A stretch of DNA of 64,000 nucleotides from Pelagibius sp048268885 (GTDB lineage Bacteria > Pseudomonadota > Alphaproteobacteria > Kiloniellales > Kiloniellaceae). The notes below the pieces were generated by a model. The model searched no databases. It saw nothing but the letters and a program-made list of their open reading frames with translations, and was not told the DNA's origin. Positions 25,183 to 32,330 of the stretch are shown one piece after another. The first letter of the stretch is position 1, and each line of letters begins with the position of its first letter. The stretch is taken from positions 1-64,000 of the forward strand of contig JBLWUP010000014.1 of NCBI GenBank assembly GCA_048268885.1. Reading direction: 5' to 3'. Made by a program: the position numbers and the translations under genes.

Positions 25183-26838
25183 TTAGCGGCTTGCCCGTGC
25201 CACTTTTGCCGTCGGGAGGGGCGTCTGTTGCTCCTCGCTTGCCCGTGGTTCTTCGACCAGCTGCGGCAAGGTGATGCTCGCGGTCGTACCGACCCCGCGC
25301 TCACTTTGCAACCTTAGCTCACCAGAATGCAATTCTACCAGAGCTTTTGTCAGGGGGAGGCCCAGACCGGTGCCTTCGAAGCGCCGGGAAAAGGAATTGT
25401 CGATCTGGGTAAAGGGTTGCATAGCAAGGGAAATTTCCTGCTCGGTCATGCCGATTCCGGTGTCGCTGACATGCAACTCACACTTGCCGTCCCGGCTGAG
25501 CCCGGCGTGCAGCACCACCCTTCCGCCGCTCGGCGTGAACTTGATGGCGTTGGAAAGAAGGTTAAGCAGGATCTGGCGCAGCCGCGTGTCGTCGGCGAGC
25601 AGGGCGGGCACCTCGGTGGGCGGATCGATCACCAGCGCCACGCCGGCGCTGGCCGCGCGCTCGCCCATCAGCCGGCTGCAGGAAGCGAAGAGTTCGTCCA
25701 CCCGGATGACGTTCTGGCGCAGCTCCAGCTTGCCGGCCTCGACCTTGGCGATGTCGAGGATGTCGTTGATGATCTCCAGCAGGTGGCGGCCGCTGTGATG
25801 GATGTCGTGGGCATAGTCGTTGTAGCGCTCGTTGCCCAGCGCGCCGTGCAGCTCGCGCTCCATGATTTCCGAAAAGCCGATGATGGCGTTGAGCGGCGTC
25901 CGCAGCTCGTGGCTCATGTTGGCGAGGAACTCCGACTTGGCGCGGTTGGCGGCCTGCGCCTCGTCACGGGCGGTGGCGAGCTCGGCACTGCGCTTGGCTT
26001 CCTCGGCCTGGAGGCGCTGGTTCTCGAGCGACTTCTCCTTGAACACCTGCACGGCCCGCGCCATGTCGCCGACTTCGTTGCCGCGGCCCAGGTTGGCCAC
26101 GTCGGTCGAGGTGTCGCCGGTGGCGATGCGCCGCATGGAGGACACCAAAGCGGTGACCGGACGGGCGATGAGAAAGACCAGCATGTACCAGGTGACGCCC
26201 AGGACCACCAGGCCGCTGGCGAAGGCGGTCGCCGACCAGGCGGAGAGCTTCGACTGGATCTCCTTCAGCTCCACGAAGTTGGCGGCCGAGTGTTCGGCCA
26301 CGCGGGTCCGCACGGTCTCCGTGAAGATGGAGAGCGCGGTGCGGTAGTCGAGCCACTCGTTGTGATTGCGCTCCAGCAGCAGCAGCTCGTCGGGTGTCGG
26401 CACGGGGCCGATCTCTTCGAACAGCCTGCGGGTCTTCTCCAGGAAGGCGGGCAGATCCTCGACCGCCGCCGCCGCGCGCTTCTTGGTCTCCTCGTCGGAG
26501 AAGTCGGAGAGCCGCTGATGAACCCGGTTCCAGCCGGCGATGATGCTCTGGCCGCGATCCGGCAGTTCGAAGGCGATGCTCTGGGCGGCATAGATGCCGC
26601 CGCTGACGCCGATGATGCGGTAGCTGAGCGCGGCGATGTCGTCGGAGAGGGCGTCGATGACTTTGCGGGAGTTTTCGTTCTCTTCGACGATGTCCCGCAT
26701 CAGCGCATGGTCGCGCTGCAGCGCATAGGACAGCGCTGCGTACTGCGCCACCAGGACGACGAGGAACACCGCCATGGCCACCTGGGCCTGGGTCCTTATG
26801 CGTCCAAACCAGCGCGATCCTCGAGCCCGGCGAAGCAA
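25183..26838 (-). CDS. Transmembrane HAMP sensor histidine kinase in redox operon
   Basis: A 551-residue kinase with TM1 at about 18-38 and TM2 at about 205-228 flanking a helical periplasmic sensor of 165 residues. A HAMP domain follows (about 225-280, ARPVTALVSSMRRIATGD), then HisKA with the phospho-acceptor in MSHELRTPLNAIIGFSEI, and HATPase_c with NLLSNAIKFTPSGG, DTGIGM and GTGLGLPLTKAL. There is no receiver and no response-regulator gene in the operon. Gaps of 51 and 33 bp tie it to the rhodanese gene before and the cytochrome fusion after, so the sensed signal probably concerns that redox module (inference). Confidence 0.93.
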   Translation of the reverse strand: MLRRARGSRWFGRIRTQAQVAMAVFLVVLVAQYAALSYALQRDHALMRDIVEENENSRKVIDALSDDIAALSYRIIGVSGGIYAAQSIAFELPDRGQSIIAGWNRVHQRLSDFSDEETKKRAAAAVEDLPAFLEKTRRLFEEIGPVPTPDELLLLERNHNEWLDYRTALSIFTETVRTRVAEHSAANFVELKEIQSKLSAWSATAFASGLVVLGVTWYMLVFLIARPVTALVSSMRRIATGDTSTDVANLGRGNEVGDMARAVQVFKEKSLENQRLQAEEAKRSAELATARDEAQAANRAKSEFLANMSHELRTPLNAIIGFSEIMERELHGALGNERYNDYAHDIHHSGRHLLEIINDILDIAKVEAGKLELRQNVIRVDELFASCSRLMGERAASAGVALVIDPPTEVPALLADDTRLRQILLNLLSNAIKFTPSGGRVVLHAGLSRDGKCELHVSDTGIGMTEQEISLAMQPFTQIDNSFSRRFEGTGLGLPLTKALVELHSGELRLQSERGVGTTASITLPQLVEEPRASEEQQTPLPTAKVARASR

Positions 26839-26889
26839 ATGCGAGCCCTCTCTCTGACGAACGGGTGTCCTGCCGGAACGGCCGGCCCT

Positions 26890-27339
26890 CTAGCGGGCGA
26901 CGGGGTGCTCTCCGGCCGCCCACTCGGCGAAGCCGCCCCGCATCCACATCACGTTGGAATAGCCGGCCTCGACCGCCCGCTTGGCGGCCCAGTAGCTTTT
27001 CCAGCCGGTGGTTCCGTGACTGTAGAAGACGATCCGGTCCGACTTGTCGGAGCCCAGGAAGCTGGTGTCGAGCGAGGAATCGGCGGAGTCGTAGTAGCTC
27101 GCCGCGCTCTTCGCGCCGGGCACATGGCCGTCGACGTAAGAGGCTTTCTTGCGCAGGTCGTAGACCTTCACGCCGCGGTCCAGCAGGGGCCGCAATTCGT
27201 CGGAAGAAACGATGGTCACGCCTTCGAGTTGCGTCGGCGTTTCTTCGGCCGCCTTCGCGTGAGGGGCGAGTCCGGCCGCCAATCCAAGGCAGAGAACCAT
27301 ACAGGGAACGAGTGCAGATATGACCCAGCGCATAACCAA
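26890..27339 (-). CDS. Exported rhodanese-like protein lacking the catalytic cysteine
   Basis: A 149-residue protein with a signal peptide (to about residue 30, AKAAE) and one rhodanese domain: VTIVSSDELRPLLDRGVKVY, DLRKKASYVDGHVPGAKS and VMWMRGGFAEWAAGEHPV. In active rhodaneses the loop is Cys-x4-Arg; here it reads FYSHGTTGWKSYWAAK, with Ser in the Cys position. Sulfur transfer through a persulfide is therefore not expected, and a binding or sensory role is more likely. It is the first gene of the four-gene redox operon, and a CtrA-like site lies just upstream. Confidence 0.85.
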   Translation of the reverse strand: MVMRWVISALVPCMVLCLGLAAGLAPHAKAAEETPTQLEGVTIVSSDELRPLLDRGVKVYDLRKKASYVDGHVPGAKSAASYYDSADSSLDTSFLGSDKSDRIVFYSHGTTGWKSYWAAKRAVEAGYSNVMWMRGGFAEWAAGEHPVAR

Positions 27340-27352
27340 CCACTCCGGTTTG

Positions 27353-27367
27353 TTAAGAATAAATTAG
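27353..27367 (-). promoter_or_regulatory. CtrA-like half-degenerate site before redox operon
   Basis: On the minus strand CTAA-TTTATTC-TTAA(C) differs from the CtrA consensus TTAA-N7-TTAAC by one base and sits about 15-30 bp before the rhodanese start. It may be a weak CtrA site or chance in AT-rich sequence. Confidence 0.3.
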
Positions 27368-27554
27368 CCGTCAATCTAGGGGGCGGAACCTAATGAGATA
27401 TTAACGGCGGGCGAAATTCGCCAACCTTAGGTTTATAAAGTGTTTTTCAAGCGGCCGGTCATCTGCGGCCAAGCCGGCGGCTTGCCGAAGGCGCAGCGCG
27501 CGGCAGTTCGCCCAACGGGCGAACTGCCTGTAAACGCGCGAAGGCGATGGCTGG

Positions 27555-28058
27555 TTAATGACGCCAGCGGCGGGTCATGACGCGGTCGAGGGTCCGCGTG
27601 TCGATGATGGTCGGCAGGCCCGATTCCGGGCTGGTGCCGAGGAGGGCCGATTCCAGCCGGGCGCCGATCAGGTTGGCGTCGGTGAAGTCGGCGCCCCGCA
27701 GGTCCGCCATGTGGAAATCGGCGCGGGAGAGGTCGGCGCCGGCGAAACGGGCGGCGTTGAGCAGGCTGTCGGCGAAGCGGCAGCCGGTCAGGGTGGCCTC
27801 CTCGAAATAGGCCCCCGTGAGGTTGCTGCCTTCGAAGTCGCATTCGACCAGGTCGGCGCCGCTCAGATCGACGCCACAGAGGTCGAGGCCGCCGAGGTCG
27901 CAGCGCAGCAGCACCGCCCGGCGGCCGTCGGCCCGGCCGGCACGATAGCGGGCATGGGCTTCCAGAATGGGCCGTAGCGTTTCCGCCGTCAGCCGGTGGC
28001 CCATCAGGACCTTCTGTGCGGGCCGGTCCCGGGTCACTGACTCAGATAGGTCGGTCAT
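27555..28058 (-). CDS. Pentapeptide-repeat protein
   Basis: A 167-residue protein. After a helical N-terminal 50 residues it has about 15 A(D/N)LxX units (DLGGLDLCGVDLSGADLVEC ... ADLSRADFHMADLRGADF ... ANLIGARLESALLG), which form a right-handed quadrilateral beta helix. The C-terminal 25 residues (TIIDTRTLDRVMTRRWRH) are outside the repeat. Some family members mimic DNA and protect gyrase, but most have no known role and nothing here decides. A minus-strand terminator 66 bp upstream isolates it from transcription coming from the AT-rich islet. Confidence 0.88.
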   Translation of the reverse strand: MTDLSESVTRDRPAQKVLMGHRLTAETLRPILEAHARYRAGRADGRRAVLLRCDLGGLDLCGVDLSGADLVECDFEGSNLTGAYFEEATLTGCRFADSLLNAARFAGADLSRADFHMADLRGADFTDANLIGARLESALLGTSPESGLPTIIDTRTLDRVMTRRWRH

Positions 28059-28123
28059 TACCTATGCCCTTCCCTGACTGATGTTTCACCGTGGGAGCGT
28101 CTGTCTTGTCGCTCCGTGAGGTC

Positions 28124-28153
28124 AAAAAAAGGGGGTCGAATAAATCGACCCCC
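28124..28153 (-). terminator. Intrinsic terminator of the predicted small RNA
   Basis: On the minus strand, a perfect 9-bp stem GGGGGTCGA/TCGACCCCC with loop TTTAT is followed by seven T residues. This is one of the cleanest terminators in the window, yet no protein gene precedes it on that strand. Confidence 0.9.
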
Positions 28154-28261
28154 AATTCTTGAATATGCGATGTCGGTCGGTATCAGGTACGAGACAAAAG
28201 ATGCGATGCGGAGTATTTAGATCAGGAATGCGATATGGGTTTGTCTCTGTGTCCGAACGAT
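28124..28261 (-). ncRNA. Predicted small RNA of about 138 nt in AT-rich islet
   Basis: Defined by a minus-strand promoter (TTGACT-N17-TACATT, 28296-28268) and an intrinsic terminator ending at about 28124; no ORF of note lies between. Predicted start A at about 28261. By eye the RNA folds with an outer stem UCGuUCGG/CCGAcCGA, an inner 8-bp stem GAGACAAA/UUUGUCUC and the terminator hairpin. The motif AUCGCAU occurs three times, in or next to the predicted single-stranded segments, as expected for repeated target-binding or protein-binding sites. It reads toward, but stops before, the pentapeptide gene. I do not recognise it as a known family (not 6S, tmRNA, SRP RNA or RNase P RNA). Confidence 0.62.
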
Positions 28262-28267
28262 GACTAG

Positions 28268-28296
28268 AATGTACCTATTCGAAGTCCGTGAGTCAA
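28268..28296 (-). promoter_or_regulatory. Promoter of the predicted small RNA
   Basis: On the minus strand TTGACT (28296-28291), a 17-bp spacer and TACATT (28273-28268), giving a start near 28261. The -35 matches the sigma70 consensus at 5 of 6 bases and the -10 at 4 of 6. Confidence 0.6.
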
Positions 28297-28357
28297 TGGA
28301 AAAATACGAAGACAAGAAGAAATACTTCGACGTGACCCGGATTCAATCCAAAAACTA

Positions 28358-28485
28358 GGGCAATATAGCCGAAATGACCCGAAATGGGCACTCAGCGCGC
28401 CATTTTCTAGGGCAAAATGCCCAAACTGGGCTGAATGGATTGGACATAATAGCCTATTCGCCTTGCGTCGGTGGTCATAATGCCC
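28358..28485. promoter_or_regulatory. Four phased 13-bp palindromic operators
   Basis: GGGCA-ATA-TAGCC (28358-28370), GGGCA-AAA-TGCCC (28410-28422, perfect), GGACA-TAA-TAGCC (28442-28454) and GGTCA-TAA-TGCCC (28473-28485). Their centres are 52, 32 and 31 bp apart, close to 5, 3 and 3 helical turns, so all face one side of the DNA. The last one lies exactly in the spacer of the HTH gene promoter. They are probably bound by the HTH protein itself (inference). Confidence 0.65.
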
Positions 28486-28491
28486 TATATT
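28463..28491 (+). promoter_or_regulatory. Promoter of the small HTH gene
   Basis: TTGCGT (28463-28468), a 17-bp spacer that contains the fourth palindrome, and TATATT (28486-28491). Transcription would start near 28498, which rules out the in-frame TTG at 28490 as start codon. Confidence 0.6.
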
Positions 28492-28540
28492 GATCCGGCG
28501 TCCAGGAGGCGCCGAGACTGGAGAGGGAGATTTTTTGGCG

Positions 28541-28810
28541 ATGGCGGGCGACGACGAAGCGGAAATGACGGCGGAGCAGCTGCGCGAGCTCTGTACCCGC
28601 CTCTACGGGGCGGGGCGCTGGCAGACGGCCCTGTCGAAAGAACTAAAGGTGAACGACAGGACCGTGCGGCGCTGGGCCTCGGGGAAGGCCCGGATTCCGC
28701 ACCCTGTGGCGCTCTGCGTGAAGCTGATGGTCTTTCTCGACGAGCTGAGCTGGCTCGGGGAATGGCGCCAGGCCATCCAGGAGGATCTCCTGGGCCAGGA
28801 GGAACTCTAG
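28541..28810 (+). CDS. Small helix-turn-helix DNA-binding protein
   Basis: An 89-residue protein whose centre is a helix-turn-helix: TAEQLRELCTRLYGAGRWQT, ALSKELKVNDRTVRRWASGK, ARIPHPVALCVKLMVFLDEL. The turn KVNDRTVRRWASGKARIP is like that of Xre/transposase-type HTH proteins; no effector domain is present. The ATG at 28541 is chosen because GGAGAGGGAG lies about 10 nt upstream and the promoter puts the transcript start after the earlier TTG. Four phased palindromes cover the upstream DNA, one between -35 and -10, which points to autorepression. Its TAG stop is the first triplet of a two-hairpin repeat. The surrounding 28.06-28.5 kb is AT-rich compared with its neighbours, a possible sign of transfer. 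Confidence 0.75.
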   Translation: MAGDDEAEMTAEQLRELCTRLYGAGRWQTALSKELKVNDRTVRRWASGKARIPHPVALCVKLMVFLDELSWLGEWRQAIQEDLLGQEEL

Positions 28811-28947
28811 ATCGGATCACGTTGAGACAGAACCACTTGGTGGTTCTGTCTCAACGTGTGAATCCGATCTATTTCTAATACATAGAGCAGATTCACAGGG
28901 TTGGTGGATCGCCCTTCGGCGATTCCAGCGACCCTGATCTGCTCTAG
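28808..28947 (+). repeat. Stop-codon-linked two-hairpin repeat, copy 1
   Basis: A 140-bp element starting with the TAG stop of the HTH gene. Hairpin A (28809-28872) pairs AGATCGGAT with ATCCGATCT outside and a 16-bp inner stem GTTGAGACAGAACCAC/GTGGTTCTGTCTCAAC. Hairpin B (28885-28946) pairs AGAGCAGA with TCTGCTCT, AGGGT with ACCCT and GGATCGC with GCGATTCC. CTAG is found at both ends. It is nearly identical to 46508-46647 except for compensatory stem changes. Confidence 0.9.
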
Positions 28948-29019
28948 GGAAACCGGCGCCTCAGGCCCCCTCCGGCCCCCTCAGACCCTGCAGGGGCTGA
29001 AAACCGGGGGGCGGCAGGC

Positions 29020-30051
29020 TCAGTAGGCCCGGTCGACGCAGAAATCCACCACCTCGAGCAGGGCCGTCTTGGCCGGCCCGTCGGCGAAGCACTCCAGGGC
29101 CTGGCTGGCTGAATCCGCATAGCCGCGGGCCCGGCCCATGGCGTCGGTCAGGGCGTCATGGCGCTGCATGTACTCGATGGCCTGTTCCAGGTCGCCGTCC
29201 TGGTGATCCTGCTCCTCCATGCAGCGCCGCCAGAAGGCGCGCTCCGCCTCATCGGCCCGCTGGAAGGCCAGGACCACCGGCAGGGTGATCTTGCCGTCGC
29301 GGAAATCGTCGCCCACCGCCTTGCCCAGGTCGGCCTGCAGGGCCGAATAGTCGAGGACATCGTCGACCAGCTGGAAGGCGATGCCGAAACCGCTGCCGAA
29401 GCGGTCCAGGGCCTCTTCCTCCGCCGTCGGACGCTCGGCCACCACCGCGCCGATGCGGCAGGCCGCGGCGAAAAGCGCGGCGGTCTTGGCCTCGATGACC
29501 TGCATGTAGGCGGTCTCGTCCGAGGTGGTGTCGTTCGCGGTCATGAGCTGCAGCACCTCGCCCTCGGCGATCACCGCGGAGGCGTTGGAGAGGATGCGCA
29601 GCACGTCCAGGGAGCCGTCGGCCACCATCAGCTGGAAGGCCCGGCTGAAGAGGAAATCGCCGACCAGGACGCTGGGCTTGTTGCCCCAGACGGCGTTGGC
29701 CGTGGCCAGGCCCCGGCGCAGGTCGCTGGCATCGACCACGTCGTCGTGCAGCAGCGTTGCCGTATGGATGAACTCCACGCAGGCGGCGAGGCCCTGGTGC
29801 CGGTCGCCCTGGTAGTCGCAGAGCTTGGCCGCCGCCAGGGTCAGCATGGGGCGCAGCCGCTTGCCGCCGGCCGCGACGATATGGCTGGCCAGCTGAGGAA
29901 TCAGCGCGACGGGGGAATGCATATGCTCGACGATCAAGCGGTTGACCGCCTGCAGATCGTCCGCCACCAGGGCGCTTAACGGTTCCAGGCCGCTTGTCGC
30001 CGGCCCTTTCGCCTGTTTGTCGAGTTCGGCGGCCAGCGCCAAGATGATCAC
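29020..30051 (-). CDS. ispB: Polyprenyl diphosphate synthase (octaprenyl/decaprenyl type)
   Basis: A 343-residue all-helical trans-prenyltransferase that builds the long isoprenoid tail of ubiquinone from IPP. The first Asp-rich motif is LLHDDVVDASDLRRG, the second is QLVDDVLDYSA; GGKRLRPMLTLAAAKL binds IPP. The bulk before the first motif (LHDD preceded by small residues) fits long-chain synthases. Two starts are possible: GTG at 30051 has GTGAG abutting it, while the TTG at 30042 has GAGG at normal spacing. It is divergent from the DUF2007 gene, a gene order widespread in alphaproteobacteria. Confidence 0.92.
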   Translation of the reverse strand: MIILALAAELDKQAKGPATSGLEPLSALVADDLQAVNRLIVEHMHSPVALIPQLASHIVAAGGKRLRPMLTLAAAKLCDYQGDRHQGLAACVEFIHTATLLHDDVVDASDLRRGLATANAVWGNKPSVLVGDFLFSRAFQLMVADGSLDVLRILSNASAVIAEGEVLQLMTANDTTSDETAYMQVIEAKTAALFAAACRIGAVVAERPTAEEEALDRFGSGFGIAFQLVDDVLDYSALQADLGKAVGDDFRDGKITLPVVLAFQRADEAERAFWRRCMEEQDHQDGDLEQAIEYMQRHDALTDAMGRARGYADSASQALECFADGPAKTALLEVVDFCVDRAY

Positions 30052-30284
30052 CTCACGCTAATCATGGTCCCGGCGGCTTGGCTTTCCGCGCGGCGGCTTC
30101 GCACGCCGACCCGCGGGGCCAAGCCGTCTGCCTGGCCTCTGCGGACCCGGCATCCTTGGTCATTGTCGTTCCGCCGAGCGGGCGGCGAACCTTTGTGGCA
30201 GCATAGGTTGAACCGCCGGGCGGTCAAGCCCGATACCCAAGGTAGATACGCGCTGCGACGAAAGGCGCTATAACGTCTCTTGTT

Positions 30285-30503
30285 ATGAAAGAACTGTTGC
30301 GCACCAATGATATCGTCAAGCTCTCCTGGCTGCAGGCCCTGCTGGCCGACGCGGAGATCGAAACGCTGGTGCTCGACCTCCACACCAGCGTTCTGGAGGG
30401 CTCGCTCGGGATCCTGCCGCGCCGCCTGATGGTCAGCGACGAGGACTACCTGCGGGCCCGGCTGCTGATGCGCGAGGCGGGCGAGGAGGTCCACGGCCCT
30501 TGA
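30285..30503 (+). CDS. DUF2007 domain protein
   Basis: A 72-residue protein with the full DUF2007 pattern: MKELLRTNDIVKLSWLQALL, then GSLGILPRRLMVSDEDYLRA. The family (putative prokaryotic signal-transducing proteins) folds as a small alpha/beta unit; its role is unknown. Its stop overlaps the next start as TTGA, and in many alphaproteobacteria it is found between ispB and a methyltransferase exactly as here. Confidence 0.9.
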   Translation: MKELLRTNDIVKLSWLQALLADAEIETLVLDLHTSVLEGSLGILPRRLMVSDEDYLRARLLMREAGEEVHGP

Positions 30504-31246
30504 CCCCGCTCCACCCCCTGACCGAGGACGCTTTCCTGGGCGGCCGCCTGCGCCTGCGCCAGCCGGCCGAAGGCTATCGCGCGGCCATCGACCCGGTGCT
30601 GCTGGCGGCGGCGGTGCCGGCCCAGCCGGGCGACGCGGTGGCGGACCTGGGCTGCGGCGTGGCGACGGCGGGGCTCTGCCTGCTGACGCGGGTGCCCGCC
30701 CTGCGGGTGACCGGCCTGGAACTGCAAGCCCTGCTGGCCGACCTGGCTCAGAAGAACGCCGGCCTCAACGGCTGCGGCGAGCAGTTTCGGGTCGTGTCCG
30801 GCGACGTCGCCGCGCCGCCCGGGGAACTGGCGCCCGGCGCTTTCGATCACGTCATGCTGAACCCGCCCTACCTGGAGCCCGGCTCGGGGCGCGCCTCGGC
30901 CCACGAGCTGCGCCGCATCGCGACCGTCGAGGGCCCGGCGGGACTGGATGCCTGGCTGGCCTGCGCCGTCTCGCTGCTGCGCCCGCGCGGCAGCATCACG
31001 GTGATCCATCGGGCCGACCGCCTGGAACGCATTCTCGGCCGCCTGTCGCAAAGCTGCGGCGACCTGGCGGTCTTTCCGCTGTGGCCGCGCCAGGGGGAGG
31101 GGGCCAAGCGGATCCTGGTGCAGGCGCTGAAGGGCAGTGGCGGGCCGCTGCGGGTGCTGCCCGGCCTGATCCTGCACGACGCGGAGGGCTGCTACACGGC
31201 GGCGGCCGAAGCGGTGCTGCGCGATGCCCAAGCGCTGGCTCTATGA
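30500..31246 (+). CDS. tRNA1(Val) A37 N6-methyltransferase-like (TrmN6 family)
   Basis: A 248-residue class I SAM methyltransferase. VADLGCGVATAGLCLL is SAM motif I and MLNPPYLEPG is the NPPY motif of N6-adenine or glutamine methylation. The N-terminal LTEDAFLGGRLRLRQPAEGY RAAIDP-type opening is typical of TrmN6/YfiC relatives, which modify adenosine 37 of tRNA-Val. Its TTG start at 30500 overlaps the DUF2007 stop. Substrate is assigned by family only. Confidence 0.87.
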   Translation: MTPLHPLTEDAFLGGRLRLRQPAEGYRAAIDPVLLAAAVPAQPGDAVADLGCGVATAGLCLLTRVPALRVTGLELQALLADLAQKNAGLNGCGEQFRVVSGDVAAPPGELAPGAFDHVMLNPPYLEPGSGRASAHELRRIATVEGPAGLDAWLACAVSLLRPRGSITVIHRADRLERILGRLSQSCGDLAVFPLWPRQGEGAKRILVQALKGSGGPLRVLPGLILHDAEGCYTAAAEAVLRDAQALAL

Positions 31247-31382
31247 AACCGCGAAAGCCGCGCTGGACCCGGAACCGCGGCTCTGGCCAGCGATTGTCCT
31301 GGAATGCTATGCAGGCCAAACGGTCTAACCCTTAGCGGTCTGACCCTTGGCGACCTAACTTACCTGGGCAAATAACGAGGAC

Positions 31383-32282
31383 GTGTTTTCTGGCATGTTG
31401 CGGACGATCTGGAGTCTGGTGACCTTCGAATGGCTGCGCCGGCCGCAGCCTGAGGTGGCGGTGCTGCGCATGACCGGCGTGATCGGCGGCTTCGGCCCCC
31501 TGCGCAGCGGCATGAGCCTGGCCAGCCTGGAGCCGCTGATCGAGCGCGCTTTCGCCCAGCCGCGCCTGAAGGCCGTGGCCCTGGTCATCAACTCGCCGGG
31601 CGGCTCGCCCGCCCAGTCCGCGCTGATCGCCAAGCGGGTGCGCGACCTGGCCCAGGAAAAGGACGTGCCGGTGCTGGCCTTCTGCGAGGACGTGGCAGCC
31701 TCCGGCGGCTATTGGCTGGCCTGCGCCGCCGACGAGATCTTCGTCCAGCCGACCTCCATCGTCGGCTCCATCGGCGTCATCACCTCCGGCTTCGGGTTTC
31801 CCGAGCTGATGGACAAGATCGGCGTCGAGCGCCGCGTCTATACGGCCGGCGAGCACAAGTCGACCCTCGACCCCTTCCGGCCGGAAAATCCCGAGGACGT
31901 CGCCCGCCTCAAGGAACTGCAGCTGGAACTGCACGATGTCTTCAAGGAGATGGTGCGCGACCGCCGCGGCCAGCGCCTGAAGGCCGAGGACGACCTGCTG
32001 TTCAGCGGCGAGTTCTGGGCCGGCGGCAAGTCGGTCGAACTGGGCCTCGCCGATTCCCTGGGCGAACTGCGCCAGGTGCTGCGCGACCGCTTCGGCAAGC
32101 GGGTGCGCCTGCGCCGCATCCAGGGGCCGAAGCGTCTGCTGCGGCGCCTGGGGCTCGGGCGCGGCCGCAGCGAAGCCGGGCTCGGTGTCTGGGGTGGCGG
32201 CTTTCCGGCGCCCGAGGACTGGGCCGCCGGCCTGATGTCCGCCGCCGAGGAGCGCGCCCTCTGGTCGCGCTTCGGGCTTTAA
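31383..32282 (+). CDS. S49 family serine peptidase (SppA/SohB-like)
   Basis: A 299-residue protease of the signal-peptide-peptidase A family. The catalytic Ser is in EDVAASGGYWLACAADEI and the general-base Lys in YTAGEHKSTLDPFRPE, the Ser-Lys dyad of S49; VINSPGGSPAQS precedes it. There is only a short hydrophobic N-terminus rather than a clear TM, so it may act at the inner membrane face or be soluble. The start is ambiguous: GTG at 31383 or ATG at 31395, with GAGG upstream of both. The same position before glyQS occurs in many alphaproteobacteria. Confidence 0.92.
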   Translation: MFSGMLRTIWSLVTFEWLRRPQPEVAVLRMTGVIGGFGPLRSGMSLASLEPLIERAFAQPRLKAVALVINSPGGSPAQSALIAKRVRDLAQEKDVPVLAFCEDVAASGGYWLACAADEIFVQPTSIVGSIGVITSGFGFPELMDKIGVERRVYTAGEHKSTLDPFRPENPEDVARLKELQLELHDVFKEMVRDRRGQRLKAEDDLLFSGEFWAGGKSVELGLADSLGELRQVLRDRFGKRVRLRRIQGPKRLLRRLGLGRGRSEAGLGVWGGGFPAPEDWAAGLMSAAEERALWSRFGL

Positions 32283-32330
32283 GCCTCTCCACGTGTTGAC
32301 CTGACGGCCTCCGCGCCGCTTAATGCCGCC

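Noticed and set aside
28490..28540. N-terminal extension of the HTH protein starting at TTG 28490
   Set aside because: The predicted transcript start (about 28498) lies after this codon, and the purine-rich ribosome-binding site is placed for the ATG at 28541.
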